In this document: piece by piece, positions 18,434 to 27,355 of the stretch
Position numbering within the stretch: position 1 is the stretch's first letter
Layout: each line of letters begins with the position of its first letter
DNA from: Demequina aurantiaca
Lineage (GTDB): Bacteria > Actinomycetota > Actinomycetes > Actinomycetales > Demequinaceae
Direction of reading: 5' to 3'
NCBI RefSeq assembly: GCF_000975135.1
Contig: NZ_BBRF01000001.1
Span: forward strand, 407,591-471,590
Length of the DNA: 64,000 bases
Made by a program: the position numbers and the translations under genes
The notes under the pieces: model-generated
What the model saw: the letters and a program-made list of their open reading frames with translations, nothing else
The model's database searches: none
What the model was told of the DNA's origin: nothing

Positions 18434-20530
18434 CTAGTCGGCGTCGGTTGCGGGCGGCGGTGGGGTGTCCGCATCCGTCGGCTCTGACTTGGGCTCGACC
18501 GGCTTCTTGGCGGGCTTCTCCACCGGCTTCTTGGGTGCGGCCTTCTTTGCTGGCGCCTTCTTGGCGGGAGCCTTCTTGGCATCGGCCGTACCGGCCTTGG
18601 CGCTGGTGGCGCGGGCCCGCTTGAGCGCGGGAGAGACCGCGGGCGACCAGTCGCCGCTGACCCATTCGTCGCGCACGGGAATGCGCTTCACCTTCGCGAA
18701 GATTTCCGCGAGGGCATCCTCGGTGAGCGTTTCCTTCTCGAGGAGCTCCTCGGCAAGCGTGTCGAGCAACTTGCGGTTGGTGCTAAGCGCCAGGACAGCC
18801 TCGGCCATCGCGTTGTCGAGTAGGTCGCGCACCTCGCTGTCGACCACCGAGGCAAGTTGCTCCGAGTAGTCGCGGCCGTGGCCCATATCGCGCCCCATGA
18901 ACACTTCGCCGGAGCTGCCCGCGAGGCGAACGGAGCCCACCTTGGAACTGAGCCCGTACTCGGTGACCATTTTGCGAGCGATGTCGGTGGCCTGCTGAAT
19001 GTCGTTGGACGCACCCGTGGACGGGTCGCCGAACACGAGTTCCTCAGCAATACGTCCACCCATGGCGTACGCAAGGTTGTCGAGCAACTGATTGCGGGTC
19101 TTGGAGTAGCGATCCTCCTGGGGCATGACCATCGTGTAGCCGAGGGCGCGGCCGCGCGGCAGGATGGTCACCTTGGTGACTGGATCCGTGTCGTTCATGG
19201 CAGCCGCCACGAGCGCGTGTCCACCCTCGTGGTACGCGGTCACTCGCTTGTCGTGGTCGTTCATGATGCGCGTACGCTTCTGCGGTCCGGCAATGACGCG
19301 GTCAATCGCCTCGTCGAGCTGCTCCGCACCGATAATCGTGAGGTCGCTGCGGGCAGTCAGCAGTGCCGCTTCGTTCAGGACGTTTGCGAGGTCCGCACCG
19401 GTGAATCCGGGGGTGCGGCGAGCGATGAGGTCGAGGTTGACGTCGGGTCCGAGCGGCTTGCCCTTGCCGTGCACCTCAAGGACCTTCTGGCGGCCCTTCA
19501 GGTCCGGAGCGTCCACGCCCACCTGACGGTCGAATCGACCGGGTCGCAGCAGCGCGGGGTCGAGAATGTCGGGACGGTTGGTCGCCGCAATCATGATGAC
19601 GTTGGTGGTCGCGCCAAAGCCGTCCATCTCGACCAGCATCTGGTTGAGGGTCTGCTCACGCTCGTCGTGACCGCCACCCATACCGGCGCCGCGGTGGCGT
19701 CCAACAGCGTCGATCTCGTCGATGAAGATGATGGCCGGAGAGTTCTTCTTTGCCTGCTCGAAGAGGTCGCGCACGCGGCTCGCTCCCACACCCACGAACA
19801 TCTCGACAAAATCGGATCCGGAGATGTGGAAGAACGGCACGCCGGCCTCGCCAGCGACGGCGCGCGCCAGCAGCGTCTTACCAGTTCCGGGAGGGCCGTA
19901 CAGCAGCACTCCCTTGGGGATCTTGGCGCCCACGGCCATGAACTTGTCGGGCGTCTCGAGGAACTCCTCGATCTCGCGCAACTCCTCGACGGCTTCGTCC
20001 ACACCAGCGACGTCTTCGAACTTCACGGTGGGGGTGTCAGGAGTGACCATCTTGGCCTTGGACTTGCCGAACTTCATGACCTGGCCGCCGCCACCGCCCT
20101 GCATCGCGCTCATGATGAACCAGAACAGTCCGACCAGTAGCAGAATCGGGAGCAGTGTGAACAGTAAAGACGACAGGAAGCTGGTCTTCGGGACCTCGGA
20201 GTTGTAACCCATGGGCGGGTCCGCCTGCGCGACGTCCGTGACCACGGTGTCGCCCTGAGGAGCGACATAGAAGAACTGCACCTTGTCGGAGAGGTCCGCC
20301 CACTCCTCCGGTGAGTCCGCTGGGAGGTCCTCGAGTAGCGTCATCTCGACGCGCTGGTCACCGTCCACGATCTTGACCTGCTCCACCGCTCCCGCGGACA
20401 GGAGAGCGAGCCCCTCAGAGGTGTCGATCGAGTCGACCTTGGGGGCGAACAGACCGGATACCAGCCAGCCGATGATGACGGCGATGAGGATCAGCGGAAT
20501 GAGACGGCGCAGGCTAAAGACTTTCTTCAT
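18434..20530 (-). CDS. ftsH: ATP-dependent zinc metalloprotease FtsH
   Basis: Membrane AAA+ protease degrading misfolded membrane proteins. There are two transmembrane helices (about 9-28 and 105-125). The AAA module has Walker A GPPGTGKT (K218), Walker B IIFIDEID and the second region of homology with [18 protein letters not shown]. The protease domain carries HEGGH (H434, H438). About 698 residues from ATG 20530; a GTG 12 bp upstream is possible. The C-terminal 60 residues are a Lys/Ala/Pro-rich tail ([12 protein letters not shown]) ending acidic and proline-rich. It is the upstream neighbour of folE and downstream of hpt. Confidence 0.96.
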   Translation of the reverse strand: MKKVFSLRRLIPLILIAVIIGWLVSGLFAPKVDSIDTSEGLALLSAGAVEQVKIVDGDQRVEMTLLEDLPADSPEEWADLSDKVQFFYVAPQGDTVVTDVAQADPPMGYNSEVPKTSFLSSLLFTLLPILLLVGLFWFIMSAMQGGGGGQVMKFGKSKAKMVTPDTPTVKFEDVAGVDEAVEELREIEEFLETPDKFMAVGAKIPKGVLLYGPPGTGKTLLARAVAGEAGVPFFHISGSDFVEMFVGVGASRVRDLFEQAKKNSPAIIFIDEIDAVGRHRGAGMGGGHDEREQTLNQMLVEMDGFGATTNVIMIAATNRPDILDPALLRPGRFDRQVGVDAPDLKGRQKVLEVHGKGKPLGPDVNLDLIARRTPGFTGADLANVLNEAALLTARSDLTIIGAEQLDEAIDRVIAGPQKRTRIMNDHDKRVTAYHEGGHALVAAAMNDTDPVTKVTILPRGRALGYTMVMPQEDRYSKTRNQLLDNLAYAMGGRIAEELVFGDPSTGASNDIQQATDIARKMVTEYGLSSKVGSVRLAGSSGEVFMGRDMGHGRDYSEQLASVVDSEVRDLLDNAMAEAVLALSTNRKLLDTLAEELLEKETLTEDALAEIFAKVKRIPVRDEWVSGDWSPAVSPALKRARATSAKAGTADAKKAPAKKAPAKKAAPKKPVEKPAKKPVEPKSEPTDADTPPPPATDAD

Positions 20531-20622
20531 GGTGAACAGCACTCTACGCGAGCCCGCTGACGCCGTGTACAGGTTTCGCCATCAGCGGGAAACGAGTCCG
20601 CGAGGCGCCGCGCAACGGGTGG

Positions 20623-21180
20623 CTATGCCTCGCCGTAGACGCTGGGGCTGAGGACGGCCACGAACGGAAGCGTGCGGTACTTCTCAGCGAAGTCCAGGCC
20701 GTAGCCCACCACGAAGTCGTTGGGGATATCGAAGCCCGAGTACTTCACGTCAATGTCGACGGTGGCGGCATCGGGCTTGCGAAGCAATGCCGCGACCTCG
20801 ACGGACTCGGCGCCACGCGAACGCAGGTTGCCCAGCAACCATGACAACGTCACGCCGGAGTCGATGATGTCTTCCACAATCAGCACGTGGCGGCCGTCGA
20901 GGTCAGCGTCGAGATCCTTGAGGATGCGCACCACGCCGGAGCTCTTGGTGCCCGACCCGTAGGACGACACCGCCATCCAGTCCATCTGAACATGCGGGGG
21001 CAGGCGGCGTGCCAGGTCGGCCATCACCATCACCGCACCCTTGAGCACACCCACGAGGAGCAGGTCCTTGCCCGCGTAGTCCTCGCGAATCTGCGCGGCG
21101 ATCTCGTCGAGCTTGGTGGAAATCTGGTTCTCACTGACCGCAATGCGGGTGAAGTCGTCCATGTTGTATTGCGCGTTCAC
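20623..21180 (-). CDS. hpt: Hypoxanthine phosphoribosyltransferase
   Basis: Purine salvage enzyme making IMP or GMP from hypoxanthine or guanine and PRPP. At 185 residues it has the PRPP-binding signature VLIVEDIIDSGVTL, the loop VGVLKGAVMVMADL and the catalytic flexible-loop residues SSYGSGTKSSG. It overlaps tilS by 4 bp and lies upstream of ftsH, the conserved tilS-hpt-ftsH order. Confidence 0.95.
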   Translation of the reverse strand: MNAQYNMDDFTRIAVSENQISTKLDEIAAQIREDYAGKDLLLVGVLKGAVMVMADLARRLPPHVQMDWMAVSSYGSGTKSSGVVRILKDLDADLDGRHVLIVEDIIDSGVTLSWLLGNLRSRGAESVEVAALLRKPDAATVDIDVKYSGFDIPNDFVVGYGLDFAEKYRTLPFVAVLSPSVYGEA

Positions 21181-22184
21181 TCGTTGCTCCCAAGGTCGAC
21201 GGTGCCGGAAATGATTAGCCTGCCATACTCGCGCCGCGCCTCGTAGCCACCTGGCAACGCAACTGCGCCCTGACCTTTGTATTGCATCACCAACTTGTCG
21301 AGCATGCGCACGTGCGCAGCCGTCAGTGGGCCAGCGCCTTTGCTCTCCGCAAGCATCTTCAGCATGCGCGAGCGGATCGCGTCGGGCAGTGCCGCGAGGT
21401 TGTCACACCGCCAGTCGTCATCGGACGATGCCGCGGAGGCTGATTTGCGAAGGGTTGCCCTGGCCTGGCGTTCCAGTTCGTCCGCGTCGGCTTGCAACAT
21501 GGCGGCCGAGCGGGCGAGTCCGGAGACGACGCCGGGGCCGAGGACGTCCACCAGCGCGGGCATCACCTTGCCTCGCAGCGCCGACCGCTTGGGCCCGCCA
21601 TCGGTCTCGTTAGTGGGGTCCATCCAGGGGTCGAGCCCGAGCGTCTGGCACGCCGTCACGGTGTCCTTGCGGCGGATGGAGAGAAAGGGCCGGATGATCC
21701 GTCCACGCCGTGCGGGGATGCCGCTCAGCGCACGAGCACCCGAGCCGCGTGCGAGGGCCAGCAGCACGGTTTCTGCCTGGTCGTCCATGGTGTGGCCAGT
21801 CAGGATGTGCGGATCTACGCCGCCCTCGGCGCTCACTCGCTCCTCGATCGCGGTGTAGCGAGCAGTTCGGGCGGCCGCCTCGAGGCCACCGTCACGGCCC
21901 ACGACGACACGCTCCACAAAAACCTGGTGGATGCCGGCCTTCTTGACCTGCATCGCCGCTCGCTGAGCTACCTCGGCGCTGTCCGGCTGAATTCCGTGGT
22001 CCACGATGATGGCGCCCGAAAAGTAGCCCTCTTTGCGCGACACGTAAGCCGTGGCGGCGGCAAGCGCCAACGAATCTGGGCCACCGCTGCACGCCACCCA
22101 AATGCGGGTGCCGATGTCGTAGCCATGCAATGCCTCGCGGACGGCGACCCTAGTGGCGGCAACGGACGGATGAGGACCCGTCAT
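21177..22184 (-). CDS. tilS: tRNA(Ile)-lysidine synthase (TilS)
   Basis: Modifies C34 of tRNA-Ile(CAU) to lysidine. The N-type PP-loop is WVACSGGPDSLALAAA. HTMDDQAETVLLALARGSGARALSGIP and the RPFLSIRRKD region follow, then a C-terminal helical and beta domain. The ATG at 22184 is chosen because GAGGAGG stands eight bases upstream; an in-frame start 48 bp further upstream would overlap dacB and lacks this site. The product is 335 residues. The stop overlaps hpt by 4 bp. Confidence 0.95.
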   Translation of the reverse strand: MTGPHPSVAATRVAVREALHGYDIGTRIWVACSGGPDSLALAAATAYVSRKEGYFSGAIIVDHGIQPDSAEVAQRAAMQVKKAGIHQVFVERVVVGRDGGLEAAARTARYTAIEERVSAEGGVDPHILTGHTMDDQAETVLLALARGSGARALSGIPARRGRIIRPFLSIRRKDTVTACQTLGLDPWMDPTNETDGGPKRSALRGKVMPALVDVLGPGVVSGLARSAAMLQADADELERQARATLRKSASAASSDDDWRCDNLAALPDAIRSRMLKMLAESKGAGPLTAAHVRMLDKLVMQYKGQGAVALPGGYEARREYGRLIISGTVDLGSNE

Positions 22185-22218
22185 CTGGTCGTCCTCCTCA
22201 TAGCAATCGCGATGGGCA

Positions 22219-23646
22219 CTACTGACATCCACAGTCTGCCAGCGCGGTCACGAAGTCGTCGATTGCGCCCATCGGGCGACTCTGTCCGTAGGGCATGCCG
22301 TCCGCCATGGTGGCGAAGGCGAGTACGCGCCCATCGGCCGTCGTAACGATGCCCGCGAGCGTGGTGACGCCGGTCAGCGAGCCGGTCTTGGCGCGCACAT
22401 AACCGGCGGCACTCGTTCCCTCATACCGCGCCTCAACCGTGCCTTCGAGCCCACCGAGCGCCATGTAGTTGACGAGGTCAACATTGTGAGGGTCCGTTCG
22501 CGACGCCACGATGGTCGACGTCAGTTGCGAAGGCGCGATCCGATTGTTCTCGGAGAAGCCGGCGCCGTCGAAGAGTGCCAGGCCGTCGGTGTCGACGCCC
22601 ATGTCGCGCAGTTGCGCGATGGTGGCCGCCGCCGCGCCAGAGGGATTGACCGCCTGCCCTGTCTCGAGCGCAAGGACCCGCGCGACGACCTCGGAGATGG
22701 TGTTGTCGGATACCGCGAGGAAGTACTTGGTGACCAGACTTAAAGGCGCCGATTCCACCGAGGCGACTACCGCAGCATCGGCCGGGGTAGTGCCGTGGTC
22801 GACGTCGTCGACGGTGAAACCGGCGGCGGCGAGGGCCTGAGCGAAATCATCGGCGGCCGCGAGCGACGGGTCGTCGTGGCGCGGTCCGTAACCGTCACCC
22901 TCGAGCCGTGCGACGTTGACCGCGATGCCTGTCACGGGGGCGGCGTAGCCGTTGACACGCGCGTACTCGGGCCACGCCTCGGGCCACGCCGGACCGGGAA
23001 ATGCGGTGTCGTCGACCGCGACGTTGACGGCAGCCGGGGCACTGTCGCCGAGTTCCGTGCGCACCATCTGCGCGAGGTCACCCAATCCTGCCCAGCCGTT
23101 CGCCTCGTCAAGGTCGTCCTCGTGGCCCACTCCGTGGTGACCGTCACCCGCAGCGAGCATGAGGTCGCCGCCAGCCACCAGGGTGAGGGTCGCGGTGCCG
23201 GGATCCCAGGTCACCTCGGTCGTGGTGGTGAAGTCCGGACCTAGGGCGTGCAGCGCCGCGGCGGCGGTCAGCAACTTGGTGGTGGAGGCGGGAACCTGAG
23301 AATCAGCGGGCGAGATGCCGCCAAGGTATTCACCTGTGACGTAGTCAAGGACGGACACGTTCGTGGAATCGCCGGTGCGCTCGTCGTCGCGCAGCTTCTT
23401 GGCGAGCGCGTCGATCGTCGCCTTGGTGGGCTGAGGCGCATCGCCGTCCAGGTTGGTGACGGGCCCCTCGGTTGGGGGAACCGCGGCAACTGGCTCGGCG
23501 CTCAAAAAAGGCGCCGGTGGCAATTTTTCTTCCGCCGTTGTGAGGACGCCGGGAACCAGGTCCTCAGCATCGGCCCACGCGTATGCGCCAAGCCCACCAA
23601 GCACCACTACCGGGGTCAGAATTCCTGCCCAAACCTTGCGCCGCAC
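22219..23646 (-). CDS. dacB: D-alanyl-D-alanine carboxypeptidase/endopeptidase (PBP4 family)
   Basis: A class C low-molecular-weight penicillin-binding protein acting on peptidoglycan outside the membrane. It has a signal anchor at the N-terminus (VWAGILTPVVVLGGLGAYAW), then the serine motif ASTTKLL (S121, K124), the SxN motif VSDNTISEVVARVL and the KTG motif in RAKTGSLTGV. A large inserted region lies between the SxxK and SxN motifs, as in PBP4. The GTG at 23646 has GGGAGG six bases upstream and avoids overlap with divergent ppa; it gives 475 residues. It heads the tilS-hpt-ftsH run. Confidence 0.93.
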   Translation of the reverse strand: MRRKVWAGILTPVVVLGGLGAYAWADAEDLVPGVLTTAEEKLPPAPFLSAEPVAAVPPTEGPVTNLDGDAPQPTKATIDALAKKLRDDERTGDSTNVSVLDYVTGEYLGGISPADSQVPASTTKLLTAAAALHALGPDFTTTTEVTWDPGTATLTLVAGGDLMLAAGDGHHGVGHEDDLDEANGWAGLGDLAQMVRTELGDSAPAAVNVAVDDTAFPGPAWPEAWPEYARVNGYAAPVTGIAVNVARLEGDGYGPRHDDPSLAAADDFAQALAAAGFTVDDVDHGTTPADAAVVASVESAPLSLVTKYFLAVSDNTISEVVARVLALETGQAVNPSGAAAATIAQLRDMGVDTDGLALFDGAGFSENNRIAPSQLTSTIVASRTDPHNVDLVNYMALGGLEGTVEARYEGTSAAGYVRAKTGSLTGVTTLAGIVTTADGRVLAFATMADGMPYGQSRPMGAIDDFVTALADCGCQ

Positions 23647-23712
23647 ACGACACCTCCCAACATGCGCCAGACTAGTACCCAGGAACCCCCATATTGGACG
23701 TAAGGAAGCGCC

Positions 23713-24234
23713 ATGGAATTTGATGTCACGGTTGAAATCCCCAAGGGAAGCCGAAACAAGTACGAGGTTGACCACGAGAGCGGCCGCATCCGCCTCGACC
23801 GGATGCTGTTCACGTCGACCCGGTACCCGGACGACTACGGATTCATCGATGGCACGCTAGGCCAGGACGGCGACCCGCTCGATGCGCTCGTCCTTCTCGA
23901 GGAGCCCACGTTCCCCGGCTGCCAGATCCGCTGCCGCGTGCTGGGCATGTTCCGCATGCGCGACGAGGCCGGTGGGGACGACAAGCTGCTGTGCGTGCCG
24001 GTGGGCGACCAGCGCCAGACGTGGCGACAGGAGCTCGAAGACGTCAGTGACTTCCACCGCCTCGAAGTCCAGCACTTCTTTGAGGTCTACAAGGACCTCG
24101 AGCCCGGCAAGTCCGTCGAGGGCGCTCACTGGGTGAGCCGCGAGGAAGCCGAGGCGGAGATCAAGGCGTCCTTCGAGCGCGCCAAGGGCACGCCGTTTGA
24201 GCACATGAACCCGCTCAGCCCGCCGCAGCACTAA
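23713..24234 (+). CDS. ppa: Inorganic pyrophosphatase
   Basis: Soluble family I pyrophosphatase, 173 residues, hydrolysing PPi to drive biosynthesis. Active-site landmarks are [41 protein letters not shown] (metal-binding aspartates) and the late [14 protein letters not shown] stretch. AAGGAAG precedes the ATG. It is divergent from dacB, a common actinobacterial arrangement, and is followed by a hairpin terminator. Confidence 0.96.
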   Translation: MEFDVTVEIPKGSRNKYEVDHESGRIRLDRMLFTSTRYPDDYGFIDGTLGQDGDPLDALVLLEEPTFPGCQIRCRVLGMFRMRDEAGGDDKLLCVPVGDQRQTWRQELEDVSDFHRLEVQHFFEVYKDLEPGKSVEGAHWVSREEAEAEIKASFERAKGTPFEHMNPLSPPQH

Positions 24235-24267
24235 CAGCTGTCAGGGCGCCGATGCTGGCGCCAGCTC

Positions 24268-24302
24268 ACGCCGTCGGATGCGCCTCAGGCGCCCGGCGGC
24301 GT
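24268..24302 (+). terminator. Rho-independent terminator after ppa
   Basis: The outer stem ACGCCG (24268-24273)/CGGCGT (24297-24302) encloses an inner GCGCC-TCA-GGCGC hairpin and is followed by TTGTTGTT. It lies between convergent ppa and the NlpC/P60 gene. Confidence 0.65.
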
Positions 24303-24331
24303 TTGTTGTTGCGGCGTTACCGTGCGCTGCG

Positions 24332-25846
24332 CTACGGCCTGCCGACGACCGGCATGAGGTTGTACATGCGGTAGGCCAACGAGTTGATCTGCGCGGGAGT
24401 CCCGGGCTTGTGGGCACCCATCACTTGGTTGCCGCCCATGTAGACCTCGACGTGGTAGATGCCGCTGCCCGAACCGTTTGAGCTCCAGAAGATGAGGTCG
24501 CCCGGACGTGCCTGCGAGAACGGAATCTTGGTGGTCGCGTAGTACTGGCTGCTGGAGGTGCGTGGGATGTACACGCCCGCAGCGGCCCAGGACTTCTGGG
24601 TCAAGCCCGAGCAGTCGTAGTACGTGGGGCCAACGCCGCCGTCCTTGGTCTGCGAGTAGGGCTTGCCCTGCAGCGTCAGCGCGTGGGCGAGTGCAGTGCG
24701 ACCCTGCGAGGCGCTGGAACTCCACGTGGGGTCGGGGTCAGGCGCAGGCGCTGGTGCCGGGTCTTTGGTCTCCACCGGCGTGGGGTCCTTGGTCTCCGCT
24801 GGAGCCGGATCCTTCGTCTCGGCCGGCGTGGGGTCCTTGGTCTCCGCAGGTGCGGGGTCCTTGGTCGCGGTCGGCTTAGGGGCCGAGGTCGACGTGGGCT
24901 TGCTCGAGTTGTCCGTGGTGGCGGAATCCGTGGGGCGCGGCACCGGATTGGGGCGTACATTGCTGGTCTGCTCGGCGTCGTTGGCTGCCTCGGCATCGGC
25001 CGCGGCCTTAGCTTCGAGCGCCTTGCGCGCATTGGCCTGGCGTTCCTCTGCGAGCCCGTCCTGGCGCTGCTGCTCGAGCGCGACGCTCGAGTTGCGCAGG
25101 CTCACCAGACGGTTGATCGCCTCAGTGCGCGCGCTAGCCACCTGGTCCACGGCGCGCTGAGCCTGCTTGCGCGACTCCTCGGCGGTGGCTGCGGCGTCAA
25201 TGGCTGCCTGCTGAGCCTCAGCGGCCTTGGTAGCAGCCTCTTCCGCATAGGTGCGCATGGTGCTGGAGACAATCTCCGCTGCCTTGACGGTCTGAATGCG
25301 TGAGTCCGCCTCAGAGGACGAACGCTCGACAGCCTCGGACTTGGCGATGACATCGTCAAAGCCGGAAGAGGAGGTGATGGCGGTGAGCTCGTTCATGCCC
25401 CCGCCCGTGCGGTAGGCGTCCATCGCGACGGTAGCGAGGTTGTCGCGCGCCGCTGCGAGGGCCGCGTCTGCCTTGGCGGACTTCTCTTTGGCGTCCTCGA
25501 GCTCGGCATCGGCGTCATCCTTGGCGACCTGTGCGTCGGTGACGTTGTTCTCCGCGACCATGGCTGCGGTGTCTGCCTCATTTAGTGCGGCCTCGAGGCC
25601 TGCCATCGCGTTGTCGAGTTCCGCGACGCCAGACTGTGCGTCCGACACGGCAGCCTGTGCCGCCTCAATCTCGTCCTGGCCGGGGTATCCCACGGCATCT
25701 GCGGGAGTCGACGGTGACGCGATCACGATGGTCGCGCTCACGGCCAAGACGGCCGATGCTGCGGCGACGGAGCGGCGCGCACGGAACGCAAGGCCGCGAA
25801 TAGACAGGGCGCGGGAGGGCGTAGTCCCCTGGACTGTTGCTCGCAC
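24332..25846 (-). CDS. Secreted NlpC/P60 peptidoglycan endopeptidase (RipA-like)
   Basis: A 504-residue secreted cell-wall hydrolase that would cleave the peptide stem during daughter-cell separation. A twin-Arg-containing signal region (RARRSVAAASAVLAVSATIV, cleavage after ADA) is followed by a long Ala/Glu coiled coil (about 60-300). Next come a Pro/Thr linker with four near-identical ETKDP-type repeats (about 24770-24870) and a C-terminal NlpC/P60 domain. Catalytic C412 is in YDCSGLTQ; H465 and H479 follow. The GTG at 25846 has AGGAGG six bases upstream. The architecture resembles mycobacterial RipA or streptococcal PcsB, in which the coiled coil contacts FtsEX-like regulators. Confidence 0.9.
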   Translation of the reverse strand: MRATVQGTTPSRALSIRGLAFRARRSVAAASAVLAVSATIVIASPSTPADAVGYPGQDEIEAAQAAVSDAQSGVAELDNAMAGLEAALNEADTAAMVAENNVTDAQVAKDDADAELEDAKEKSAKADAALAAARDNLATVAMDAYRTGGGMNELTAITSSSGFDDVIAKSEAVERSSSEADSRIQTVKAAEIVSSTMRTYAEEAATKAAEAQQAAIDAAATAEESRKQAQRAVDQVASARTEAINRLVSLRNSSVALEQQRQDGLAEERQANARKALEAKAAADAEAANDAEQTSNVRPNPVPRPTDSATTDNSSKPTSTSAPKPTATKDPAPAETKDPTPAETKDPAPAETKDPTPVETKDPAPAPAPDPDPTWSSSASQGRTALAHALTLQGKPYSQTKDGGVGPTYYDCSGLTQKSWAAAGVYIPRTSSSQYYATTKIPFSQARPGDLIFWSSNGSGSGIYHVEVYMGGNQVMGAHKPGTPAQINSLAYRMYNLMPVVGRP

Positions 25847-25930
25847 TGCCGGCCTCCTGCCGTCGATTACATGCCTGTTCGGCCCTGCCCCGCCGCGGCG
25901 AGAATGGGCATTCGTCGATACTACGTCCCA

Positions 25931-25975
25931 ATTGTCACATGCGAAACATGAATGCACATGTCGGGTTTGTCACAT
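25931..25975 (-). promoter_or_regulatory. Direct repeats in the NlpC/P60 upstream region
   Basis: On the minus strand ATGTGACAA occurs at 25967-25975 and 25932-25940, 35 bp apart, about 85-130 bp upstream of the NlpC/P60 start. They may be binding sites for an envelope regulator (MtrA is one candidate from other actinobacteria). The repeat is seen; the regulator is a guess. Confidence 0.35.
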
Positions 25976-26090
25976 CCCGCACGCGCGACACACGGGTCGC
26001 AGCAATTCGGTGGGCTCGGGTGCCCGTTCACTTCATCGGCACACTCGGTTGGGCACTCAAGTGCGCGCGTGCCCTAGTCTTGTGTGCGGT

Positions 26091-27287
26091 ATGGATGACG
26101 ACGGCATTGAAACAGACGCGTGGGCCGCGGACGAGGGTCCGGGCTCCGGCGCGCCCATTCCCGCCTCGGCGGCCTGGCGCGAGGGGGACAACCCCGGCCG
26201 ACGCCAGTTCGTAGATATTGGCGACCTCGCTCTAGAGGCCGATCCGCTCGGCGTGCTCCCCGACGTACGGATGGCGTACGAGACGTGGGGCGAACTCAAC
26301 GCGGCTCGCGACAACGCGGTCTATGTTGCACACGCGCTCACGGGCGACAGTCACGTTTTTGGCCCCGCCGAGTCCGGTCACATCACCGGCGGCTGGTGGA
26401 ACGCCATGGTGGGCGCCGGCAAGCCGATCGACCCCACCCGCCACTTCATCGTCTCCGCCAACGTCGTGGGCGGCTGCCAGGGCACCACTGGTCCGGCCTC
26501 GACCCACCCCGTCGACGGCCAACCGTGGGGTTCTCGCTTCCCGTACGTGACCATGCGCGACATGGTCAATGCGGAGATCGCGGTCATGGACCACCTAGGG
26601 ATCGACTGTTGGCGACTCATCGCCGGCCCCTCCATGGGCGGCATGCGCGCGATTGAGTGGACGGTCATGGCCCCGGGCCGAGTGGGCGCCATCGCACCGG
26701 TCGGCTCCACTGCGGCGGTGACCGCTGACCAGATCGCCTGGTCGACTACTCAGTTGGCCGCGATTGCGGCAGACCCCAAGTTCCGCGGCGGCGACTACTA
26801 CGACGCGGTGGACGGCGACGGCCCGCACACCGGCCTCGGCATCGCGCGCATGATCGCGCACACCACGTACCGCTCCGAGGGTGAGCTCGGCGAACGTTTT
26901 GGCCGCTCCTATCAGGGCGACAGCGACCCCGTGGGACGCGGCGGCCAGTTCGCAGTGCAAAGCTACCTCGCTCACCACGCACGCAAACTCGCACGACGGT
27001 TCGATGCCAATACGTATGTCCGCCTCGCGCAGGCTATTCAGTCACACGACGTTGGCCGCGCCCGCGACGGCGTCGAGTCCGCACTGGCGAGTGTCGACGT
27101 ACCCGCACTGATCGTTGCGGTGGACAGCGACCGGCTTTACCCCGTACACAACTCAGAACGTCTCGATGCCGCCCTGTCGGGCTCGCACGGGGTCAAGGTC
27201 GTTCACTCCCCCGTGGGGCACGACGGCTTCCTGGTGGAGTCCGGTCAGCTCAACGCGTTCTTGGCCGCATTCGAGCAGAAACTCTAG
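26091..27287 (+). CDS. metX: Homoserine O-acetyltransferase (MetX)
   Basis: Acylates homoserine for methionine synthesis by sulfhydrylation. An alpha/beta hydrolase of 398 residues, with the nucleophile S181 in AGPSMGGMRAIEW and the rest of the triad D347 (DSDRLYP) and H377 (VGHDGFL). ALTGDSH and NVVGGCQGTTGP are family blocks. The ATG at 26091 gives the expected N-terminus; the frame is open far upstream only because it is antisense to the NlpC gene. No clear ribosome-binding site is seen, so translation may be leaderless. metY, usually adjacent, is absent in this window. Confidence 0.94.
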   Translation: MDDDGIETDAWAADEGPGSGAPIPASAAWREGDNPGRRQFVDIGDLALEADPLGVLPDVRMAYETWGELNAARDNAVYVAHALTGDSHVFGPAESGHITGGWWNAMVGAGKPIDPTRHFIVSANVVGGCQGTTGPASTHPVDGQPWGSRFPYVTMRDMVNAEIAVMDHLGIDCWRLIAGPSMGGMRAIEWTVMAPGRVGAIAPVGSTAAVTADQIAWSTTQLAAIAADPKFRGGDYYDAVDGDGPHTGLGIARMIAHTTYRSEGELGERFGRSYQGDSDPVGRGGQFAVQSYLAHHARKLARRFDANTYVRLAQAIQSHDVGRARDGVESALASVDVPALIVAVDSDRLYPVHNSERLDAALSGSHGVKVVHSPVGHDGFLVESGQLNAFLAAFEQKL

Positions 27288-27315
27288 CGAGGATTCGTTC
27301 CTCTCACCGCATCTC

Positions 27316-27350
27316 GGCGAGGTGAGGTGAGGCGAGGCGAGGCGAGGCGA
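27316..27350 (+). repeat. Seven tandem GGYGA pentamers
   Basis: Consecutive units GGCGA, GGTGA, GGTGA, then four GGCGA fill 27316-27350. They lie between the convergent stops of metX (27287) and the FAD/Fe-S dehydrogenase gene (27356). The array is noncoding and slippage-prone. Confidence 0.85.
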
Positions 27351-27355
27351 GGACC

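Noticed and set aside
18857..20140. 427-codon open frame on the plus strand
   Set aside because: Antisense to ftsH, whose Walker and HEXXH motifs fix the coding strand.
25847..26090. c-di-AMP (ydaO-type) riboswitch before the NlpC/P60 gene
   Set aside because: Such riboswitches occur before this class of gene, but the conserved core and paired elements are not seen here.
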